Below, one piece after another: positions 1 to 6,560 of a stretch of 7,604 nucleotides of DNA. The notes beneath the pieces are model-generated. The model was not told the DNA's origin, made no database searches, and was given only the letters and a program-made list of their open reading frames with translations. This DNA comes from an uncultured bacterium (GTDB taxonomy: Bacteria > Chloroflexota > Anaerolineae > JACIWP01): positions 1 through 7,604 of the forward strand of contig CAIQJD010000627.1 of the NCBI GenBank assembly GCA_903872005.1, in the 5' to 3' direction. The stretch's first letter is position 1, and each line of letters starts with the position of its first letter. The translations under genes were made by a program, and so were the position numbers.

Positions 1-1
1 C

Positions 2-196
2 TTCATCGAACAGCAGGGCGCGGCGGTCGTGTTGGAGGATGCCACGCTGGGCGACTGTCTGGCAGATACGATCGAGCGGCTGCTGCGGGATGACGCGGCG
101 CGGGCCAGAATGGCAACGGCGATGCGTGGGCTGGCTCGGCCGGCGGCGGCCAGCAATCTGGCGGGCCAACTGCGCCGGCTGGCTGCTTCTGGGTAG
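2..196 (+). CDS. murG: MurG C-terminal end (UDP-GlcNAc:lipid I GlcNAc transferase), 5' truncated by window
   Basis: Sixty-four codons of a gene that enters from the left edge and stops at TAG 194-196. MurG is the peripheral membrane glycosyltransferase that adds GlcNAc from UDP-GlcNAc to lipid I to form lipid II on the cytoplasmic face. What is visible matches the end of its C-terminal Rossmann domain: a segment reading FIEQQGAAVVLEDATL, as in the family's conserved 'GAA..i.d..l' stretch, then a helix with IERLLRDDAARARMATAM, then a LARPAAASNLAGQLRRLA helix that closes the family. The catalytic and UDP-binding motifs lie outside the window, so identity rests on this tail plus its place directly before murC and murB. 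Only 13 nt separate the stop from the next start, which implies cotranscription. The remaining doubt is that other GT28-family transferases have similar tails, but none would be expected at this position. Confidence 0.85.
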   Translation, partial: FIEQQGAAVVLEDATLGDCLADTIERLLRDDAARARMATAMRGLARPAAASNLAGQLRRLAASG

Positions 197-202
197 AGGG
201 AG
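196..202 (+). promoter_or_regulatory. Ribosome binding site of the CvpA-like gene
   Basis: GAGGGAG overlaps the last base of the murG stop and ends 7 nt before ATG 210. It decides the start: the open frame extends back to an ATG at 39, but that stretch lies out of frame over murG codons and has no comparable site. Confidence 0.75.
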
Positions 203-209
203 TGACGCC

Positions 210-887
210 ATGGGTGCGATTACGATAGACTATCAGGTATTGACCCTCGTTGCCGTGCTGATGTTCGCGATGGTGGGTTTCATGCGTGGGTGGATCAAAG
301 AAGGTCTCACGACGCTGGTCTTGTTGGCCCTTGTCGGGATATTGTATTATCCGAGCATGATGGCGCCCATTATCGAAGGGCTGAACAACATCGTCAAGCT
401 TCTCACGTCGTACCTGAAGATCGGCGGCAACGCGGCGGCGACGGCTGCGAAATCGGCCGCCGGCGTGCAGAGCGCCGGCGATCCGCAGTATAACACGCTG
501 ATGTGGGTGCTCATCGTCATTCTGGCGCTCTCTTACCTGGGCGGACAGATCGCGATTGGCGACAAGCGGCTGTCCGCACTGTCGCGCATTCTGGGCGGAT
601 TGGCCGGCGCGCTCAATGGTTTCGTGGCAATTTCCCTTTTCAAGGAATATATGCTACGCTATTTGCAGAAGATACCCCTGCCGACGACCAGCGCCGGCGG
701 AGCCGGCATCAGCGCTGCGGCTGTTGCGACGCCGTCGGCCAGTGGGGTTGCGATCTCCCTGCAAAACCTACCTCAGCAATCCTTTGCCGGGAGCATAGGC
801 GGCATGGTCATGATCCTGGGCGGCGCCGCGCTCGTTGTCCTCTTGGGCAACCAGCTTTTGTCGCGCGCCAAGATCGGCAAGAAGTAG
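210..887 (+). CDS. CvpA-like integral membrane protein of unknown function
   Basis: A 225-residue hydrophobic protein. Predicted membrane segments lie at about residues 9-25, 33-54, 95-113, 125-148 and 193-213. After helix 1 comes GFMRGWIKEGL (23-33), which resembles the 'G..RG...E' motif after the first helix of the CvpA family (colicin V production protein family). LSRILGGLAGALNGFVAISL (124-143) resembles the 'R.lG...G...g' motif before the last CvpA helix. A linker at 72-92 is rich in Ala and Gly, and another at 156-190 is rich in Ser, Ala and Gly; the protein ends in a basic tail (RAKIGKK). The start at ATG 210 is chosen for its well-spaced site GAGGGAG. The gene sits 13 nt after murG and 16 nt before murC, so it is cotranscribed with the wall genes. 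CvpA members are linked by others to envelope homeostasis, but no reaction is known that I could assign here. The family match is by eye; a lineage-specific membrane protein is the alternative. Confidence 0.6.
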   Translation: MGAITIDYQVLTLVAVLMFAMVGFMRGWIKEGLTTLVLLALVGILYYPSMMAPIIEGLNNIVKLLTSYLKIGGNAAATAAKSAAGVQSAGDPQYNTLMWVLIVILALSYLGGQIAIGDKRLSALSRILGGLAGALNGFVAISLFKEYMLRYLQKIPLPTTSAGGAGISAAAVATPSASGVAISLQNLPQQSFAGSIGGMVMILGGAALVVLLGNQLLSRAKIGKK

Positions 888-890
888 CAC

Positions 891-897
891 GGAGAAG
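891..897 (+). promoter_or_regulatory. Ribosome binding site of murC
   Basis: GGAGAAG lies just after the stop of the membrane protein gene and 6 nt before ATG 904. It supports ATG 904 over the longer frame that opens at 835 inside the upstream gene; starting at 904 places the MurC dinucleotide-binding motif at residues 4-18, as is usual for the family. Confidence 0.75.
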
Positions 898-903
898 CGA
901 CGG

Positions 904-2301
904 ATGCGACGGGTACATTTCGTGGGCATTGGAGGCGCCGGCATGTCGGCTCTGGCTCGCGTGGAGCTGGAGCGCGGCGCGGCCGTCAGCGGCTCCGATT
1001 TGCGCCCGAACGCTCTCACCGAGAGTCTGGCTGCCGACGGCGCGCGTGTCTTTGTGGGTCAGCGCGCCGAGCATGTAGCTGGCGTGGAGATGGTGGTCAT
1101 CTCGTCGGCTGTGAAAGCGGATAATCCCGAAGTGCTGGAGGCGCGCCGGCTGGGCATTCCAACGCTGAAGCGCGCCGAGTATCTGGCGCAGGTGATGGGC
1201 AGCCAACGGCCGATCTGCGTGGCCGGCACGCATGGCAAGACGACCACGTCGGCAATGCTGGCGCTCATCTTGGAGCGCGCCGGCTTGCAACCCACGTACA
1301 TCATCGGCGGGACGCCGCCCCAGTTAGGCAGGAACGCGCATGCTGGCGCCGGGGAGCATTTCGTCATTGAAGCCGACGAGTATGACGGCATGTTTCTGGG
1401 GCTGACGCCCTGGGTTGCCGTTATCACCAACGTCGAGCTGGATCACGTGGACTGTTATCCGACGTTGGACGATCTGGAGCGGGCCTTCGCGCAGTTCGCC
1501 GGCCAGACGGTTGCCGACGGGCTGCTGCTGGTCTGCGGCGACAATTCGGGGGCCGTGGAAGTCGTCCAGCAGGCGCGCCGGCGCTGGGATGGGCGGCCGG
1601 CGCCGGCGGTGTGGCGCTACGGTCTGGAGACGCCGCAGGACTGGAATGCTGTGGACATCATGCCGACCAGCGAGGGCGGCCTGCGCTTCGAGGCGCGGCG
1701 TCAGGGCCAGCCGGCCGGGCGTTTCGAGCTTGCCATCCCCGGCCGGCACAATGTGAGCAACGCGTTGGCGGCCATCGCGGTGAGCGCCTGGCTTGGGCTG
1801 GATGCCGCCGGCGTGGCTGGGACGCTGCGTCAGTATCAGGGCGTGGCGCGACGCTTCGAGGTGAAAGGCGAGGCCGCCGGCGTCACGGTGATTGATGATT
1901 ACGGGCATCACCCGACAGAGATCCGCGCCACGCTGAACGCGGCGCGCGGGCGCTATGCCGGCCGGCGCATCTGGGCGGTCTTTCAGCCGCATACCTATTC
2001 GCGTTTCCAGGCGCTCTTCGAGGAGTTCGCCGGCGCGTTTGCAGACGCCGATCAGGTGATCGTCATGGACATCTACGCGGCGCGCGAGCGGAACGCCGGC
2101 GCGGTCCACGCGGCCGGCCTGGCGGGCCGCATCGTGGGGCCGCCGGCGCGCTATCTGCCGCGTTTGGAAGACGCTGCCGCCTGCCTGTTGAGTGAGGCGC
2201 GGGCTGGCGATGTGATCATTACGCTGGGAGCCGGCGACGACGACCTGGTCGGGGAGTGGGTATTGGCCGGCCTGCGACGCAACGGCCATGCCGGCGCTTG
2301 A
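904..2301 (+). CDS. murC: MurC, UDP-N-acetylmuramate--L-alanine ligase
   Basis: Cytoplasmic Mur ligase that joins L-alanine to UDP-MurNAc with ATP, the first step in building the stem peptide. The product has 465 residues, normal for MurC. Domains in order: an N-terminal Rossmann-like domain with VHFVGIGGAGMSALA at 4-18, which binds the UDP-sugar; the central ATPase domain with P-loop AGTHGKTTTSA at 107-117, EADEYDG at 156-162 and TNVELDHVDCY at 175-185; then PGRHNVSNALAA at 279-290 and GVARRFE at 313-319; and the C-terminal domain with DDYGHHPTEI at 331-340 and FQPHTYSR at 360-367. The YGHHP and HTYSR motifs distinguish MurC from MurD, MurE and MurF. All key residues are present, so it should be active. 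The 3' end overlaps murB by 14 nt, which suggests coupled translation. The gene has the densest run of GCCGGC in the window, about 21 copies, in all three codon phases but mostly as Ala-Gly (GCC GGC). Confidence 0.97.
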   Translation: MRRVHFVGIGGAGMSALARVELERGAAVSGSDLRPNALTESLAADGARVFVGQRAEHVAGVEMVVISSAVKADNPEVLEARRLGIPTLKRAEYLAQVMGSQRPICVAGTHGKTTTSAMLALILERAGLQPTYIIGGTPPQLGRNAHAGAGEHFVIEADEYDGMFLGLTPWVAVITNVELDHVDCYPTLDDLERAFAQFAGQTVADGLLLVCGDNSGAVEVVQQARRRWDGRPAPAVWRYGLETPQDWNAVDIMPTSEGGLRFEARRQGQPAGRFELAIPGRHNVSNALAAIAVSAWLGLDAAGVAGTLRQYQGVARRFEVKGEAAGVTVIDDYGHHPTEIRATLNAARGRYAGRRIWAVFQPHTYSRFQALFEEFAGAFADADQVIVMDIYAARERNAGAVHAAGLAGRIVGPPARYLPRLEDAAACLLSEARAGDVIITLGAGDDDLVGEWVLAGLRRNGHAGA

Positions 2302-3214
2302 ACACTTGACGGACGCTTTGCGTCAGGCCGGCCTGGATGTCGCGACCGACGAGCCGCTGGCGCGTCACACGACCTATCGCATTGGCGGGCCGGCGGACCT
2401 GTTCGTGACGGTGCGGCAGCGCACGGACTTGCGATTGGCGCTGGCGCTGGCGGCGGAACATCGGACGCCGCATACGCTGTTGGGCGGTGGGTCGAACGTG
2501 TTGGTGAGTGACGCCGGCATGCGCGGTCTGGTCATCTGCAATCGCTGCGCGGCGGTGGAAGTGCGCCAGGAGGCGCAAGGGAGCGCCGGCGCGCAGGTGT
2601 GGGCGGAGAGCGGCGTCATTTTGGGGGCGCTGGCGCGGCAGATGGCAGGGTTGGGGCTTGGCGGGCTGTTTTGGGCCGAGGGCATCCCCGGCGCGCTGGG
2701 CGGCGCGCTGGTTGGCAACGCCGGCGCTTTCGGCGGCAGCATGAGCGATCTGGTCGTGTCGGTCGAGGTTCTGACCGGCGCTGGAGTGGCGGAGATGCTG
2801 CCGGCAGATACTTTGGGATTCGCGTATCGCAGCAGTTGGCTGAAGGGCGATCGCGCGCTGGTGGTTACGGCTGCGACGCTGCAACTGACCCGCTGTGACC
2901 CGGCCGAGGAAGTGTGTCGCATGCGGGAGTGCGCCGAGCGCCGCCGAGAGCGGCAGCCCGTTGGCCCCAGCGCCGGCTCGGTGTTCAAGAATCCGGCCGG
3001 CGACTCGGCAGGCAGGCTGATTGATGCGGCCGGCCTGAAGGGAGCCAGGATTGGCGGGGCGCTGGTATCGCCCAAACACGCGAACTTCATCTTGAATGCC
3101 AGGGGCGCGACCGCGGCGGACGTGCGAGCGTTGATTGACCAGGTACGTGAAACGGTGTTGCGCCGCTGCAACGTGGCTCTGGAATTGGAAATCGAGCTGA
3201 TGGGAGAATTCTGA
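2288..3214 (+). CDS. murB: MurB, UDP-N-acetylenolpyruvoylglucosamine reductase
   Basis: FAD-dependent, NADPH-using cytoplasmic enzyme that reduces UDP-GlcNAc-enolpyruvate to UDP-MurNAc, the substrate of MurC encoded just upstream. The product has 308 residues, which fits the shorter type II enzymes. FAD-binding motifs: HTTYRIGGPAD (27-37), GGGSNVLVSD (66-75) and GIPGALGGALVGNAGAFG (132-149). YRSSWLK (180-186) carries the family's substrate-binding Tyr-Arg. GPSAGSVFKNP (226-236) carries the catalytic serine, Ser231, as proton donor; PKHANFI follows at 262-268. The conserved C-terminal glutamate of 'LEPEV' appears to be Glu301 in LELEIELMG. The start at ATG 2288 overlaps the murC end by 14 nt and has no clear Shine-Dalgarno sequence; the next in-frame candidate, TTG 2306, has none either. 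Translation therefore probably depends on ribosomes finishing murC. Function is secure; the exact start is slightly less so. Confidence 0.96.
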   Translation: MPALEHLTDALRQAGLDVATDEPLARHTTYRIGGPADLFVTVRQRTDLRLALALAAEHRTPHTLLGGGSNVLVSDAGMRGLVICNRCAAVEVRQEAQGSAGAQVWAESGVILGALARQMAGLGLGGLFWAEGIPGALGGALVGNAGAFGGSMSDLVVSVEVLTGAGVAEMLPADTLGFAYRSSWLKGDRALVVTAATLQLTRCDPAEEVCRMRECAERRRERQPVGPSAGSVFKNPAGDSAGRLIDAAGLKGARIGGALVSPKHANFILNARGATAADVRALIDQVRETVLRRCNVALELEIELMGEF

Positions 3215-3220
3215 AGACCG

Positions 3221-4366
3221 ATGCAGATACCGAACGAGCGCAAATTGCGAGTGGGGGTCCTATTCGGCGGGCGATCCGGCGAGCATGAAGTGAGCCTGGT
3301 TTCCGGGCAATCGGTGTTGAAGGCGCTGGATCGTTCCAAGTATGAGATCGTGCCCATCGGGATCACGCCGGCTGGGCGTTGGATCACGTCTGGCGACCCC
3401 GTGCGGGCGTTGACGTCTGGTCTGCGCGAGGATGACACGCAGCCGGCGGCCCTGCTGGCTGACCCAGAACGCCAGGCGGTGTTGGAGCTGACGCGGCCGG
3501 TCGGGGAGAGTCCCGAAAGCGTCTTGCGCGCGACGCCGCTGGATGTCGTATTTCCTGTCTTGCACGGTCCGCTGGGTGAAGATGGCACGGTGCAGGGGTT
3601 GCTGGAATTAGCGAACATCCCCTATGTGGGGGATGGCGTCATGGCTTCGGCGGTTGCCATGGATAAGGCGGTCGCCAAAGACGTCTTTGCGGCGCATGGT
3701 TTCCCCCAGGCCCCCTATCTGGTGGTCAAGCGCAAGCGTTGGGAGCGCGAGGCGGAAGCGGTGTTGCAGGAGGTCGAGCGCGAGATCGGCTACGATTGCT
3801 TCGTCAAGCCGGCCTGTCTCGGTTCCAGCGTCGGGATCAGCAAGGCGCACGGGCGCGAGGAGTTGCGCCAGGCGTTGGCTCTGGCGGCGGAGTTCGACCG
3901 CAAGATGGTCGTGGAGGCAGCCGTTCCCAACGCGCGCGAGATCGAGGTGGCTATCCTGGGCAATGACGAGCCGGCGGCTTCGACGCCGGGCGAGATCATC
4001 CCGTGCCGCGAGTTCTATGACTACGAGGCCAAATACGTGGATGATCGTTCTGATCTGCTCATCCCGGCGCCGATTTCTGCGGAGCTGGCGGCGCAGGCGC
4101 GCGAGATGGCGCTGCGCGCGTACATGGCGCTCGATTGCGCCGGCCTGGCCCGCGTGGATTTCCTGTTGGAACGCGGGACAGAGCATCTCTACTTGAACGA
4201 GATCAATACGCTGCCGGGGTTCACCTCAATTTCCATGTTTCCCAAATTGTGGGAGGCGAGCGGCGTGGGTTACTCGGAGTTGTTAGATCGGCTCATTGAG
4301 CTGGCGCTGGAGCGACACGCAGACAAGAATCGGTCGCGCACGCGCTATGCGCCAGGGACGGCATAG
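3221..4366 (+). CDS. ddl: D-alanine--D-alanine ligase
   Basis: ATP-grasp ligase that makes D-Ala-D-Ala for the MurF step of the muropeptide pathway. The product has 381 residues, slightly long for the family because of a basic 15-residue tail (ERHADKNRSRTRYAPG) after the last conserved helix. N-terminal domain: GGRSGEHEVSL (16-26), where the glutamate binds the first D-Ala, and HGPLGEDGTVQG (115-126). Central ATP-grasp domain: KPACLGSSVGISK (196-208), with the Ser-Ser-Gly loop over ATP. Omega loop: FYDYEAKY (265-272), with the tyrosine typical of D-Ala-D-Ala specificity, unlike Van-type D-Ala-D-Lac ligases. Metal-binding end: RVDFLL (311-316) and NEINTLPGFTSISMFPKLW (326-344). The start at ATG 3221 lies 6 nt after murB; GGGAG at 3202-3206, inside the murB end, is about 14 nt upstream, a rather long spacing. 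Nothing suggests an altered dipeptide. Confidence 0.96.
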   Translation: MQIPNERKLRVGVLFGGRSGEHEVSLVSGQSVLKALDRSKYEIVPIGITPAGRWITSGDPVRALTSGLREDDTQPAALLADPERQAVLELTRPVGESPESVLRATPLDVVFPVLHGPLGEDGTVQGLLELANIPYVGDGVMASAVAMDKAVAKDVFAAHGFPQAPYLVVKRKRWEREAEAVLQEVEREIGYDCFVKPACLGSSVGISKAHGREELRQALALAAEFDRKMVVEAAVPNAREIEVAILGNDEPAASTPGEIIPCREFYDYEAKYVDDRSDLLIPAPISAELAAQAREMALRAYMALDCAGLARVDFLLERGTEHLYLNEINTLPGFTSISMFPKLWEASGVGYSELLDRLIELALERHADKNRSRTRYAPGTA

Positions 4367-4375
4367 GGGGGAGCG

Positions 4376-5251
4376 ATGCCAACCCATCGGGACTTCGAAC
4401 AGATAGCGCCGACATTGCCGCGTCGCGTTGCGCGGCGGGCGCCGGCCGCCCCGCCGCCGGCGCGCGGGCGGCGTTCCCGGGCGCGTCTGGGAGAGCGTAA
4501 GATGAAGGCCGATGGGCCAGTCGAGCCGGTCGTGTCGGACGCGCCGGCCGAAGCGCCGCGCTCCCGGACGCGCCCGAAGATTGGGAAGTGGCTGGCGGCG
4601 GCGCTGCTGGTCGTCGCGGCAGCGCTGGTGGTCTACGTCTTCGTCAGCCCGGATTGGTACGTGTGGGACCTGGATGTCAGTGGGGCGCGCTGGCTCTCGG
4701 ATGAAGAAGTGGTCAACGTGACCGGCATTGTTGGGACGAGTATCTTCTATGTGGAGCCGGCGAGGGTGACCGCGTCGCTGAGCGCGTTGGCGAGCGTGGA
4801 GCGTGTGCGCGTCACATGCCGGCTGCCCAATCGCATTTCCATCTACCTGGTAGAGCGCGAGCCGGCGGCCATCTGGCAGAGCCAGGGCACACAATATTGG
4901 GTGGATTTGGCGGGGACGCTGTTCCCGCGCGCCGCAGACCTACCCGATCCGGTCGTCATCGTGGAACAGGACAACGTGGCGCGCCGGCCGGGCGACCGCG
5001 TGAATGCCGATGCGCTGGCGACCGCGCTGGAACTGCATGGGCAATTGCCGGCGGCGCGCATCTTCGGTTACAGCCTGACGGAGGGGTTATCCTTTGATTT
5101 GCCGAGCGGCGAGCGGGTGCTGGCGCCGGCGCAAGCCGATGTGTCTCGCAAGCTGGCCTCTTTGCAGGCGGTGCAGGAATACCTGAAAGCTGAGAGTATC
5201 GCCCACAAAGTGATTGATTTGCGTTACACGGGGCGGGCATTCTGGCGATGA
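4376..5251 (+). CDS. ftsQ: FtsQ/DivIB-type cell division protein
   Basis: Bitopic membrane protein of the divisome that links early ring proteins to the septal synthase through the FtsB/FtsL partners. From ATG 4376 it has 291 residues: a cytoplasmic tail of about 70 residues rich in Arg, Pro and Ala, one membrane helix at about 71-90, a POTRA domain at about 94-162 (DLDVSGARWLSDEEV, then the family-like SVERVRVTCRLPNRISIYLVEREP), and a beta domain up to the typical close IDLRYTGRAFWR (280-291). Sequence identity in FtsQ is always low; the assignment rests on architecture, the POTRA wording, the C-terminal motif and the place between ddl and ftsA. The start is uncertain. The GGGGGAG before ATG 4376 leaves only 2 nt of spacing, while an in-frame ATG at 4502 (Met43) has GGGAGAG at the best spacing and would still give a complete 249-residue protein with its helix at about 29-48. 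The longer form is kept because it leaves only 9 nt after ddl and its codon use looks coding. Confidence 0.9.
   Translation: MPTHRDFEQIAPTLPRRVARRAPAAPPPARGRRSRARLGERKMKADGPVEPVVSDAPAEAPRSRTRPKIGKWLAAALLVVAAALVVYVFVSPDWYVWDLDVSGARWLSDEEVVNVTGIVGTSIFYVEPARVTASLSALASVERVRVTCRLPNRISIYLVEREPAAIWQSQGTQYWVDLAGTLFPRAADLPDPVVIVEQDNVARRPGDRVNADALATALELHGQLPAARIFGYSLTEGLSFDLPSGERVLAPAQADVSRKLASLQAVQEYLKAESIAHKVIDLRYTGRAFWR
4439..4463 (+). repeat. GC-only inverted repeat (possible RNA hairpin) in the 5' part of ftsQ
   Basis: GCGCCGGC at 4439-4446 and its exact reverse complement GCCGGCGC at 4456-4463 flank a 9-nt loop, CGCCCCGCC. In RNA this would be an 8-bp stem made only of G-C pairs. It lies between the two candidate ftsQ starts, about 25 nt before the internal ribosome binding site. 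There is no U-run after it, so it is not an intrinsic terminator. Because GCCGGC is so common here, chance pairing is quite possible. Confidence 0.45.
4489..4495 (+). promoter_or_regulatory. Candidate internal ribosome binding site for a shorter FtsQ (ATG 4502)
   Basis: GGGAGAG ends 6 nt before the in-frame ATG at 4502-4504. It is far better spaced than the site before ATG 4376. It could be the true ftsQ start signal, or yield a second isoform, or be a coincidence of Gly-Glu codons (CTG GGA GAG). Confidence 0.45.
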
Positions 5252-5280
5252 GCATCCGTATGCGAGTCGTATCATTGGAC

Positions 5281-5285
5281 GGAGG
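5281..5285 (+). promoter_or_regulatory. Ribosome binding site of ftsA
   Basis: A perfect GGAGG ends 6 nt before GTG 5292. It decides the ftsA start: the open frame runs back to an ATG at 5214 inside ftsQ, but that start would add 26 residues not seen in FtsA and has no such site. Confidence 0.8.
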
Positions 5286-5291
5286 CGCGCG

Positions 5292-6530
5292 GTGGAGCGC
5301 GTAGTCTATGCGCTGGATGTAGGCACGACGAAAACCACAGCGCTTGTGGCCGTGGCAAGCGACACTGGGCCGTTGTTGCGCGTGCAGGGCGTGGGGATTG
5401 CGCCTTCGCACGGCATGAAGCGCGGCTCGGTCGAGAACGTGGATGAAGTCACGGATACTGTGCTGACAGCCGTGCGCGAAGCGGAGAAGCGCGCCGGCCG
5501 GCGGATGACGCATGCCATGGCCAGCATTTCGGGGACGCATATCGCCGGCGTCAACAGTCGCGGCGCGGCCGATGTGGCCCATCCCATGCGGGGCGTGACG
5601 CAAGAGGATGTAGATTATGCGCTGGAGGGCGCGCAAAACATCGCCATCCCGTATGATCATCAGATCCTGCATGCCATCTCGCGGGGCTTCACGTTGGACG
5701 GGCGAGAGAACATCGCCCACCCGTTGGGCCTGTGCGGCAGCCGGCTTGAGGTAGACGCGCACCTCATCACTTGCTCGCGCGCCATGTCGAACACGTTGGT
5801 GAAGTGCATCAAAGGGGCCGGCGTGGATGTGGAGCAACTGGTGGTGGAATCGCTGGCTTCCGGCGGGGCCGTGCTGACGCCAGAAGAGCGCGAGAGCGGG
5901 GTGGTCCTGGTGGACATCGGCGGTGGCACGACCGATGTGGCGGTATTCCTCGGCGGGAGCGTGTGGCACAGCGGCGTCATCGGGCGCGGCGGATACCTGG
6001 TGACGCGCGATCTGAGCCAGGTGTTGAATATGCCATTCCAACAGGCTGAATTGCTCAAGCTGCAAGTCGGGCACGCGGAGCCGGCTGACATCTCTGAGGA
6101 CGAGATGGCCTCGGTGGTTGGCTTCGGCGATGGGGCGCGGCGCGACGTCTCGCGCCTCCTGGTCTCGCAGATCATTGAAGCGCGCCTGGAACAGATCTTC
6201 CTGCAAGTGGGCGAAGAGATCAAGCGTTCCGGCTACCTGGGGCTATTGCCGGCCGGCGTGGTATTATGCGGCGGCACGGCGCAGATGAGCGGCATTCGCG
6301 CCCTGGCGAAGCGCGTGCTTGGCTTTTCGGTGGTGCGGATTGGCACCCCGCAGGGCATGCAAGGATATAGCGAAGCGATATCGAACCCGGCCTACGCGTG
6401 TAGCGTCGGGCTATTGCAGTGGAAGCTGACTTTTGGCCAGGTCTTTGACGAGGATGATGATGGGCGCGTACGGCCGGCCAAGAAGGGCAGCACATTGGGA
6501 GATTGGTTCAAACGGTTATTGCCTGGTTAG
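5292..6530 (+). CDS. ftsA: FtsA, actin-like cell division protein
   Basis: Actin-fold ATPase that polymerises under the membrane, tethers FtsZ to it and recruits later division proteins. With GTG 5292 as start the product has 412 residues, normal for FtsA, and the first strand begins ERVVYALDVGTTKTT as in homologues. Motifs: phosphate-1 ALDVGTTKTTALVA (7-20); the 1C-domain signature ISGTHIAGVNSRG (79-91); phosphate-2 VLVDIGGGTTDVAVF (205-219) followed by GVIGRGG (228-234); adenosine motif VVLCGGTAQMSGI (323-335). The end GDWFKRLLPG (403-412), after an acidic and flexible linker (DEDDDGRVRPAKKGS), is the amphipathic membrane-targeting helix. All nucleotide-binding motifs look intact. The gene begins 40 nt after ftsQ and ends 30 nt before ftsZ, its direct partner. 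An 18-codon frame in another phase bridges the ftsQ stop and this start and could couple translation. MreB or PilM are ruled out by the 1C motif, the C-terminal helix and the location. Confidence 0.97.
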   Translation: MERVVYALDVGTTKTTALVAVASDTGPLLRVQGVGIAPSHGMKRGSVENVDEVTDTVLTAVREAEKRAGRRMTHAMASISGTHIAGVNSRGAADVAHPMRGVTQEDVDYALEGAQNIAIPYDHQILHAISRGFTLDGRENIAHPLGLCGSRLEVDAHLITCSRAMSNTLVKCIKGAGVDVEQLVVESLASGGAVLTPEERESGVVLVDIGGGTTDVAVFLGGSVWHSGVIGRGGYLVTRDLSQVLNMPFQQAELLKLQVGHAEPADISEDEMASVVGFGDGARRDVSRLLVSQIIEARLEQIFLQVGEEIKRSGYLGLLPAGVVLCGGTAQMSGIRALAKRVLGFSVVRIGTPQGMQGYSEAISNPAYACSVGLLQWKLTFGQVFDEDDDGRVRPAKKGSTLGDWFKRLLPG

Positions 6531-6547
6531 GCCAGAACTTGCACGAT

Positions 6548-6553
6548 GGGAGG
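6548..6553 (+). promoter_or_regulatory. Ribosome binding site of ftsZ
   Basis: GGGAGG ends 7 nt before ATG 6561 in the 30-nt ftsA-ftsZ gap. It favours ATG 6561 over the in-frame ATG at 6546, which overlaps the site itself. It is among the strongest sites in the window, in keeping with the high FtsZ level cells need. Confidence 0.85.
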
Positions 6554-6560
6554 CAGTACG

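Noticed and set aside
39..209. Upstream extension of the CvpA-like frame to an ATG at 39
   Set aside because: This stretch overlaps the murG end in a different frame, reads as Arg/Trp-rich shadow sequence, and a good ribosome binding site points to ATG 210.
321..350. TTGTTG with TATTAT at 18-nt spacing, a promoter-like pair
   Set aside because: It lies inside codons for the second membrane helix of the CvpA-like protein (Leu, Val, Ile and Tyr codons) and points into the middle of a gene; AT-rich hydrophobic codons explain it.
2374..3618. Long minus-strand open frame (414 codons) opposite murB and ddl
   Set aside because: It lies antisense to two genes with intact catalytic motifs; it is Ser/Arg/Pro-rich with no recognisable domain. 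High G+C with biased third positions routinely leaves such frames open.
3794..4272. Possible Van-type (D-Ala-D-Lac) ligase rather than Ddl
   Set aside because: The omega loop reads FYDYEAKY with the tyrosine typical of D-Ala-D-Ala ligases, and the gene lies in the wall cluster with no vanH/vanX-like neighbour in view.
5214..5291. Longer FtsA start at ATG 5214
   Set aside because: It would overlap ftsQ by 38 nt and add 26 residues not typical of FtsA. GTG 5292 has a perfect GGAGG and begins at the family's usual first strand.
4956..6206. Long minus-strand open frame (416 codons) opposite ftsQ and ftsA
   Set aside because: His/Arg/Ala-rich shadow of conserved genes, no motif, and it spans two unrelated genes on the other strand.
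6523..6535. Small inverted repeat CTGG/CCAG around the ftsA stop as a terminator
   Set aside because: Only 4 bp of stem with a 5-nt loop and no T-run, and ftsZ follows at once, so termination is not supported.
6546..6560. Alternative ftsZ start at ATG 6546, five codons upstream and in frame
   Set aside because: This ATG overlaps the GGGAGG site and has no ribosome binding site of its own; ATG 6561 is correctly spaced.
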